This document shows, in pieces, positions 58,090 to 64,000 of a stretch of 64,000 nucleotides of DNA. Under the pieces are notes generated by a model. The model searched no databases and was not told the origin of the DNA. It saw nothing but the letters and a program-made list of their open reading frames with translations. Origin of the DNA: Tenebrio molitor (Eukaryota > Arthropoda > Insecta > Coleoptera > Tenebrionidae). The position numbers and the translations under genes were made by a program. Every line of letters begins with the position of its first letter. Position 1 is the first letter of the stretch. The stretch covers positions 8,060,001 to 8,124,000 of the forward strand of contig NC_091053.1 in NCBI RefSeq assembly GCF_963966145.1, read 5' to 3'.

Positions 58090-58243
58090 CCCCATTTGAA
58101 ATTGACTGGAATTTCAAACCGGATGAAAATTCTGTACTAATAGTGGCCGTTCCTGACACAAAAACTGGCTTAAATCAAACTTTAACTGTAACCAATCCAG
58201 ATTTTGTAGATTACACCGCAAAAATGGTGATAGATATATTGTA
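58090..58243 (+). other. Unrecognised coding-like segment
   Basis: After a possible splice acceptor (ccctag, about 58071-58076) one frame reads EAAPFEIDWNFKPDENSVL, then VAVPDTKTGLNQTLTVTNPD and ends VIDIL and TAA. Composition looks protein-coding. A second coding-like patch, NLIPGNLNGSMKNVTVTLRL, is at 56188-56255, and SIDDFQDMLLVT adjoins the hAT element at 56430-56465. These may be exons of one host gene or gene fragment carried in the block-B insertion. I do not recognise the product. Confidence 0.3.
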
Positions 58244-59112
58244 ATTGTGATAATAAATTATAAATCTTAAAATGACTTACTTTTACGGCCGTCGTCAAGG
58301 CAACGGTTGCGAAATTTTAATTTCACGGCCTGTTCTAGGCACGCGAAGTGCTCATTTCGCGTACGGTTGCACACAAAAGTGTTTTGTGACAAATTTTGTT
58401 TTATTTTATGCATGTTGCAACTTATAAAACTTTGTCAAGTTGTCAAGTTTAACATCCAACATGTGAAAATGTCGTTATTTTTCTAAACAAACTTTTTTGT
58501 TCCTTTTAACTTGAGAAATTTTAATGTACTGTCGATATTTGCTTTGTCCAGATGATATTTTACTAAAGTATACTAGAACAGTATGCCGATCGGCATAGTA
58601 TGAACCCGCCTTTATTCTCCAATATTCGTGCATATTTTTGTCGCACCCTCAAACCACCTGGTTTATTTGTATTTGGCGAGGGCCTCTGTCGTCAGTCAAC
58701 ATGCTGGTTTCAAAAAATGAGGTGGAATGAAGCAGAAGTGAAATTAACAAGAATGAACTGGATGAGTTAACTTATTTCTATGAATTACTCTCTGGCGCAT
58801 AATTTTTAAAAACAATGACGGAAACTAGTTAAATAGGCATTTTTTCGAGCACGAGATATGAGCCACAGATTTTTCTTCTTCATCTGTTCCAAACGTTGGC
58901 GATCGTATTGGCTAATGTACCTTTGTTTACAACTGCTCAGAAGAGTTCTGTGGTTGTCATGGAAAACCAGGTTCTTTTTGCAGCCATGAAATTTGACTCC
59001 TTCCAACGCTTCTCTTTCTTTTTACTTTTTTTGTAATATGCTTTCATGAATATGTTTTCATTTCGCATGATGTGGCGGCTTAGATATTAAAGTTTTCCTA
59101 TTTTGATTGTAT

Positions 59113-59290
59113 CTGCTGTTTTTTAAAATTTCGCCCTCATAGTAGGCGTTCAAGAGTCGATTGTGAACGCACTATACAGGTTACGGATCACGGATCAGCT
59201 GTTTAAATCTTATGTTTTACATGAGTAGTGCGTTCACAATTCGACTCTTCAACGCCTACTACGAGGTGAAATTTAAAAAAACCACCCGAT
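59113..59290. mobile_element. Inverted-repeat MITE, copy B
   Basis: Counterpart of 21579-21760, with gaagag changed to caagag on the left arm. Confidence 0.75.
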
Positions 59291-59291
59291 A

Positions 59292-59625
59292 TTAATTTTT
59301 TTTAACATTCTCTAAGGGGTCTAAGGATCTCAGCATTAGTTACATGCTCTATCCATGATACCCTCAGTATTCGTCTGGAAAGCCACATCTCAAGTGCTTC
59401 AATCTTTTTATCGTTCCTTCCATTAGCGTTCATGTTAATATAACAGTAAAAAGAAAAACACATAGCAGCCTAACATTCTAAGTATTGTATTCATGGTTAA
59501 ATCTCGACTTTTAATGGTTGGTGCCATTTTAATGAATACGTTTTTACTCTTTTCCTTTGGGTATGTTTTGTTGTTCATTTACCAGAATTCCTTTTTGTGC
59601 ATTGTCCAGGATTTCTCTGAATATA
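59292..59625 (-). pseudogene. LINE reverse transcriptase relic, block B
   Basis: Counterpart of 21775-22110. Similarity to block A stops at 59625, where ataccgggtgattcag begins a different repeat. No intact frame. Confidence 0.6.
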
Positions 59626-60604
59626 CCGGGTGATTCAGATTGGTATTCGCGCCCCTATATCTTTTTTATTTTAAGAAAAAAGTACAGCAAACCATATATA
59701 TTTGTAAATCGCTTATGAAACTACAATAGATGACGTTGTCAAATCTTCTCTACGATGACATTTGTCAAAGTTAAGACAGTCAACTTTTTTCTTAAAATAG
59801 TACATTATACATTTCTTAGTCTATTCTTGTAAAGCTTTTTTTTTTCTACATTTGAATGTGGAAAAAAAGTTGACACTTGCAATAGGAAAAAATCGAGAAA
59901 AAAAATATGATTTAATTTATTCGAAATGGTTATTTTCTAAAAAGAGTTAGTTAGCCATGGAGACAATTGAAATTTGACATTAATAGCGTCAATTTTTAAG
60001 GGTACCTACATTTAAATAAATAGCTTTGTTATAACCTACATTTAAATAAATAACTATGATATAACATCTGGCTTCGAAACCTAACTTCTTCCTGACTATA
60101 CCGTTTTTAATGCATACACGATGAAAATATGTAGTTGAATTTTGATAGTGCATGAATGACATGATGAGTCTTGGGAATCCTATTCGAATTATTCGAATAT
60201 TTGAATAGCTGACTATGTAAAATTCGAATGTGTAAATTCTAATATTCGAATAAAGTAAATTCAAGATGGATCGGGTATTTGACGGTTAAATAATTTTATT
60301 TTTTCACGATCGGGAGTAGAAATCAACTTTTCGGATGTCAACATCGTGACAGAAGTAGAGCATTTTCTCCCTAGGGAGCAAATATTTGCAAATACTTGCT
60401 CCCTAGGGAGTTTTCATTTTTTTGACAGTTGTGACAAAAATCTAATGGGAGTTTTCATTTTTTTTGACTGTTGTGACAAAAATCTAATTGTGTTGTCAAG
60501 GCAACTACTAATTCCATTAAATTCATCGAAAGATGACAACTCATTTGTCATCATTTTTTTATTCTTAAAATTTGAGATTTTTGTGCTGTTTCTACTCCCT
60601 ACCG

Positions 60605-60755
60605 TGAAAAAAATAGTATATATACTTCTGGAGAGAATGCTCATTTTTCCCTCGGTGCTTTGTAGCCCTCGGGCTTCGCCCTCTGGCTACAAACTGCACC
60701 TTAGGAAAAATCATGCATTTCTCTCCCTCAATATATAATATACTATTTTTGGCTA
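60605..60755. mobile_element. Palindromic MITE-like element
   Basis: Arms of about 65 bp: aaaaatagtatatatac through tgtagccctcgggc is inverted in ccctctggctacaaa through ctatttttgg. Just upstream, gggagttttcattttttt with its gacagttgtgacaaaaatct tail is duplicated in tandem (60409-60487), beside a ctccctagggag palindrome pair. The interval 59626-60600 has no gene I can support. Confidence 0.65.
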
Positions 60756-60954
60756 TGTAATTCTTAAAATAGTGAGATGCAGGGAACCAACATTTCTATA
60801 TGTATAGGTGGAATTACATTAAAGGCGTAATTTCAAGATCTGGTAGGTTTTTTATTTTAAAAATACATCATCCTATGTAAAAAAAGAACTGAAAAGAAAG
60901 TATTTCAGTGATAATACTGAAGATGCAAAGTGACAGGGAATTATGGATTCTTAA

Positions 60955-62115
60955 TATCCCTAGGGAATTAGGAGTGTCATAATGGTTACCGTAACTAAGG
61001 TATTATTGACATATCAGTAAGAAATAAAATATTTAGTGTCTGACTTTGTTGTTATTGAACGATAATGACACAGTTTTCTGATACGTTATTAGAGAAATAA
61101 TCCCCTAGGGCATAATCTTCAAATAACAGGCTCTAGGGCGTTATTAGGTCGTTGTTGCTTACTAACGACCAAATTTTGACTGATTGGTATAAATTACTTT
61201 CTCAAATCATTGACAATCCAAAAACACACGAAATTTAGTCGTACATTAAATGTTGAAGGCACCACGGGTGTTATAATGAAACGTCCTCGGTCGGCGTACA
61301 CCCCTCGGGCTAGAGGCCCTCGGGTTTCACTTTGCCGACCTCGGGCGTTATCAACCTTATAACACCCTTGATACCTTAATAACTATAACTCCCAAGGCTG
61401 CAAAGGCGTTAAGCTTTAGTAGCCCACCACCTAACATCCAACCCTGCCAACAAAAATGTATCACATTAAAATTGAATACATGTATTATTGATTGATTGAT
61501 TAACTGGGTCTCCAGAGCTAATGCGAAAACTACGCTGCCATTACACGTTCCCACAGTGGCGAGAGGACCTTAAGTTACAAGTTAGTGGGAATTCAACCGT
61601 ATCCCCCAATAAAATGGAGATTTGGAAGCGAAAATTTTTTAAAGGTTTTATGACATTTTTCGAGAATTTCTTTAGTGTTTTGTTATGTAGGTTTTCTATT
61701 CTTTATGAAGAAGAAGAAAACTATGTACTGTTATGTTTTAAAATTTTCTCGCCAACACCGATTTGAACAATTCGCGCAAATTCGAGCGTTTTCCCTCAAC
61801 TGCTCTTTGCGGAAGGCGCTCGCGCGTTTCCAAGTGAGTTTTTTTGGCGGTACGATCGAATCCAGAAGCCGTAGGGTGAAGCAGTGAACGTTGGTGCGGT
61901 TAGAATAAGGGTGCCGTTTCGTGAAGAGGCCAGGCCTGGTGGAACCATCCCGCACGTCCCGAGATGAAATATGTAAACATAATAATCTTCTTCTTATCGC
62001 AAAGTGATATACATTTCTTCGTAAAGTATTTTATTTATTTAAACAATTCAAAGACAAATACATCCCTAACATCCGAAGATTTCAAATAGTGAAGACCAAA
62101 AAATAATCAGTAGTA
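60955..62115. repeat. Duplicated block X, copy 2
   Basis: Direct copy of 33685-34750, with an extra stretch of about 110 bp (61035-61145, ending near ctagggcgtt) that also resembles 44340-44450. Confidence 0.7.
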
Positions 62116-62125
62116 ATACGATGAG

Positions 62126-62279
62126 TAGTCAATGTTATGCCGATTATTTTTGTGGTGGTGTTACGAATGTCAACGGCGCTGGGATATGAATTTGACGAGT
62201 GTGTTAGCACGAGTCGAATTCGAAAGCGCCGTTGATATGCGTAACACCACTGCAAAAATGATCTGCATAACATTGACTA
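62126..62279. mobile_element. Palindromic MITE, 154 bp
   Basis: tagtcaatgttatgc through gtcaacggcgct is inverted in agcgccgttgatatgc through gcataacattgacta. Its left arm and centre also exist at 34761-35190, where the 317-bp foldback element is inserted and the right arm is lost. Confidence 0.8.
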
Positions 62280-62454
62280 CGAATCGTATTTGGAAGACTA
62301 TTTAATAAATCAAATTCCTCAAATTTTCAAATTGTACATTTCAATTTATTAGAAAATAATATTTCCGTGTTCATTCTTTCGCTGAAAAAAAGTTTAAACA
62401 AAAGTTTTCATTTGTTTAAAATATAAGTACTAGTAAAATAGTCGACTGTAATTA

Positions 62455-62670
62455 CACGAGAGGTCTTTTTTTGTCCGGATAAAATTGAATTTTTTAACGA
62501 TAATTTGGTTGCTTGGTAAATTGACGACACAAACCACCCGATAAAAAAACGAGTTCGAAGGACGAGTTTTTTTTATCTGGTGGTTTGTGGAGTCAATTTA
62601 CCAAAAAGAAACCAAATTAAAGTTTAAAAAATGAAAATTTATCCTGGACGAAAAAAACCTCGAGCGTAAT
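62455..62670. mobile_element. Palindromic element, about 215 bp
   Basis: acgagaggtctttttttgtc onward is approximately inverted in gacgaaaaaaacctcgagcg. Inner arms ggtaaattgac/gtcaatttacc and caaaccacccgata/tatctggtggtttg are clear. The interval 62671-63150 is AT-rich with no supported gene. Confidence 0.65.
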
Positions 62671-63299
62671 TCGATGAGATAATTTAATGAATAATGATAG
62701 GTAGGTAATTATGAAAAATTGAATTCGCCATTTTGCACGTCAATTTATTACAAGCTGTGTCAATGTTTAAGAATGTTGGTTCGTTTTCATAACAACAAAC
62801 AATAATCAGGTTCGAAAAAGTTTGCCATGGAAGTTTAAGCACATTTTATCCAGATGCAAAGTTAGGGCTAACTTTATCCGATGTCAAAGTGACAAATGCA
62901 TCGCGGCTTATGGGATTTTTTATACATGAATTAAATTATCGCTGATATTTTTACTAGTCCAATATCATCTGCTGCAATTCTTTTGTAACAATGGAAATCA
63001 CTAAAATTAAGTTTGTTTTATTGGTGGATGAACATTAACTGACAGATGAATTGAATAATCTATAAAATTATTGTATAGGTATTAAAATACGATTAATAAG
63101 TATAATGTACATCTCATACAAATTCTTGATTCTTTTGTTTCTTACCAAAATATATAATACATTTCAATCAATACACCTAAGAATTCACAAAGAACTCTCC
63201 TTCATAAGTAACCTAGGCTACTTATTATAAATTCAGCAATTCCTTTCTCATATAAACAAAATATCATTAATGTGATATGTAGATAGTTCTTGTTGGCGC

Positions 63300-63428
63300 A
63301 CAAAAAAGTCAAAATCTGGAGGCGAGACGCCGGTAATTATGTTGATAAGCACTGCACTATTACTTGATAGTATTATCCGTAGTGTATGTACTCCGGCAAA
63401 ATTGCCGTGCCGCCGGGTGGTGGAGGGT
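63300..63428 (+). mobile_element. R2-superfamily LINE 3' end, copy 3
   Basis: Shares aagtcaaaatctggaggcga, gacgccggtaattatgttga and ctccggcaaaattgccgtgc with the copy at 7580-8924, and has 28 bp that copy 1 lacks. It is bounded by a long imperfect direct repeat (63156-63299 and 63431-63587), consistent with an unusually long target duplication. Confidence 0.75.
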
Positions 63429-63664
63429 TAAAATACATTTCAGTCAATACACTTAAGAATTCACAAAGAACGATCCTTTATAATTCACTTTCGCTTCTTA
63501 TTACAAATTCAACAATTGCTTTTCTATTTAAACAAGAAATCATTAGTGTCGATATGTAGATAGTTATTGTATAGTCTTTGTTGGCGCTACGTATCACCAG
63601 CAGAAGATTGCTCAATTGAACACTTTATATTACTGGTAATATTTAGAAAGATCTTACAAAAGCA

Positions 63665-64000
63665 ATGTCTTCTACCAACAAACATTATGCATGTAGTTAT
63701 CCGTATACAATTTTGAATACAATATATATAGATTTTGCGTATCACAAAATTACAAAACATTATAACATAATTTGTTTAATGTTCCACGTATTCATCTTAC
63801 TGCTTCAGATTTGTTTCATTATTGAGAAATTTACTTTTGACTTGATTGCAAAATACGGATGTTTCATCTTATTGACAGTTTATGTAAGTATTTTACTTTC
63901 TTAGAGTTTTTGATGTTATATAAAATCAACTAAACAAGGGACAAGCTACGATGATTTTTGCCATACTACTAGAACATAACATCACAGAATTAATGAATGT
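63665..64000 (+). CDS. Odorant receptor, 5' part, runs off the window
   Basis: A first coding exon 63665-63883 (73 codons) ends at TAT|GTAAGT. A following exon appears to start after caag at 63939 (reading MIFAILLEHNITELMN) and leaves the window. Marks: DFAYHKITK, LQICFIIEKFTFDLIAKYG, matching exon 2 of the other receptors. Unlike those genes, no intron splits codons 8-9. The combined length (219 nt) equals exon 1 plus exon 2 of the receptor at 38846-40317. It is the only receptor here on the plus strand. Completeness cannot be judged. Confidence 0.75.

Larger units (their letters stand above)
55867..58378. mobile_element. Composite 2.5-kb insertion specific to block B
   Basis: Block A runs from gatgaa to aatgttttgtgac at 16022-16040 without this DNA. 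The insertion has GC-richer ends, with the word ggttgcacacaaaa near the right edge and its inverse (ttttgtgtgcaacc) at about 56005. It contains a hAT element (56466-57971) and coding-like pieces around it (56160-56460 and 58080-58243). It could be a duplicative transposition carrying host sequence. Confidence 0.6.
44651..59625. repeat. Segmental duplication block B
   Basis: Direct copy of 2914-22100. It retains both OR genes in apparently intact form. It carries its own set of insertions: solo LTR 45797-48114, SINE about 51762-51970, element 52021-52396, LINE tail 53229-53832 and composite 55867-58378. The 44.5-44.65 kb region just before it has a third copy of the ggcaccacg repeat of block X. 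Confidence 0.85.

Overview
This is a eukaryotic, AT-rich, repeat-dense window. I read it as an insect chromosome, and a beetle is my best guess. The evidence is spliced seven-transmembrane odorant receptor (OR) genes of the insect 7tm_6 family in a local cluster, set among insect-type LINEs, gypsy-type LTR retrotransposons, hAT and IS630/mariner-type DNA transposons and many small inverted-repeat elements. I see no CRISPR array, bacterial operon, rRNA gene or convincing standalone tRNA gene.

Backbone: two direct paralogous blocks, A (about 2914-22100) and B (about 44651-59625), are copies of one segment that carried two OR genes on the minus strand. In block B both ORs are complete by my splice reconstruction: 49257-51095 (392 aa) and 53900-55503 (385 aa), each with seven exons. 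In block A both counterparts are dead. The first (6548-9098) lost about 650 bp and took a truncated R2-superfamily LINE. The second (14125-15659) carries a 70-bp and a 17-bp deletion, each at a short direct repeat. A more divergent OR (38846-40317) lies between the blocks and has a 10-bp frameshifting deletion in exon 5. An orphan OR first exon sits at 43772-43811. A further OR starts on the plus strand at 63665 and runs off the right edge.

Each block acts as the empty-site control for the other. Block A gained a 1.46-kb long-inverted-repeat element, an R2-like LINE, a 2-kb composite insertion with an IS630-like element, a TA-flanked MITE and a 4.4-kb APE-type LINE (16056-20468, frameshifted). 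Block B gained a gypsy-type solo LTR (45797-48114), a tRNA-like SINE, a LINE tail and a 2.5-kb composite holding a hAT element with an 8-bp target duplication. At one TA dinucleotide the two blocks carry different inverted-repeat elements.

Between the blocks is a nest. A complete Ty3/gypsy element (23268-32990, minus strand, LTRs 2219 and 2220 bp) sits in a hAT-type element (22720-33243), which probably sits in a third inverted-repeat element (22600-33657). The gypsy element has open gag and pol frames joined by a canonical G GGA AAC slippery heptamer three codons before the gag stop. A second, GC-rich gypsy fragment (about 40660-43745) has an amber codon in reverse transcriptase, no integrase, and a 59-bp repeat tail.

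The likely functional host content is the two block-B receptors and the partial one at the right edge. The most plausible active mobile element is the 23-33 kb gypsy copy. All calls come from reading the sequence; no database search was run.
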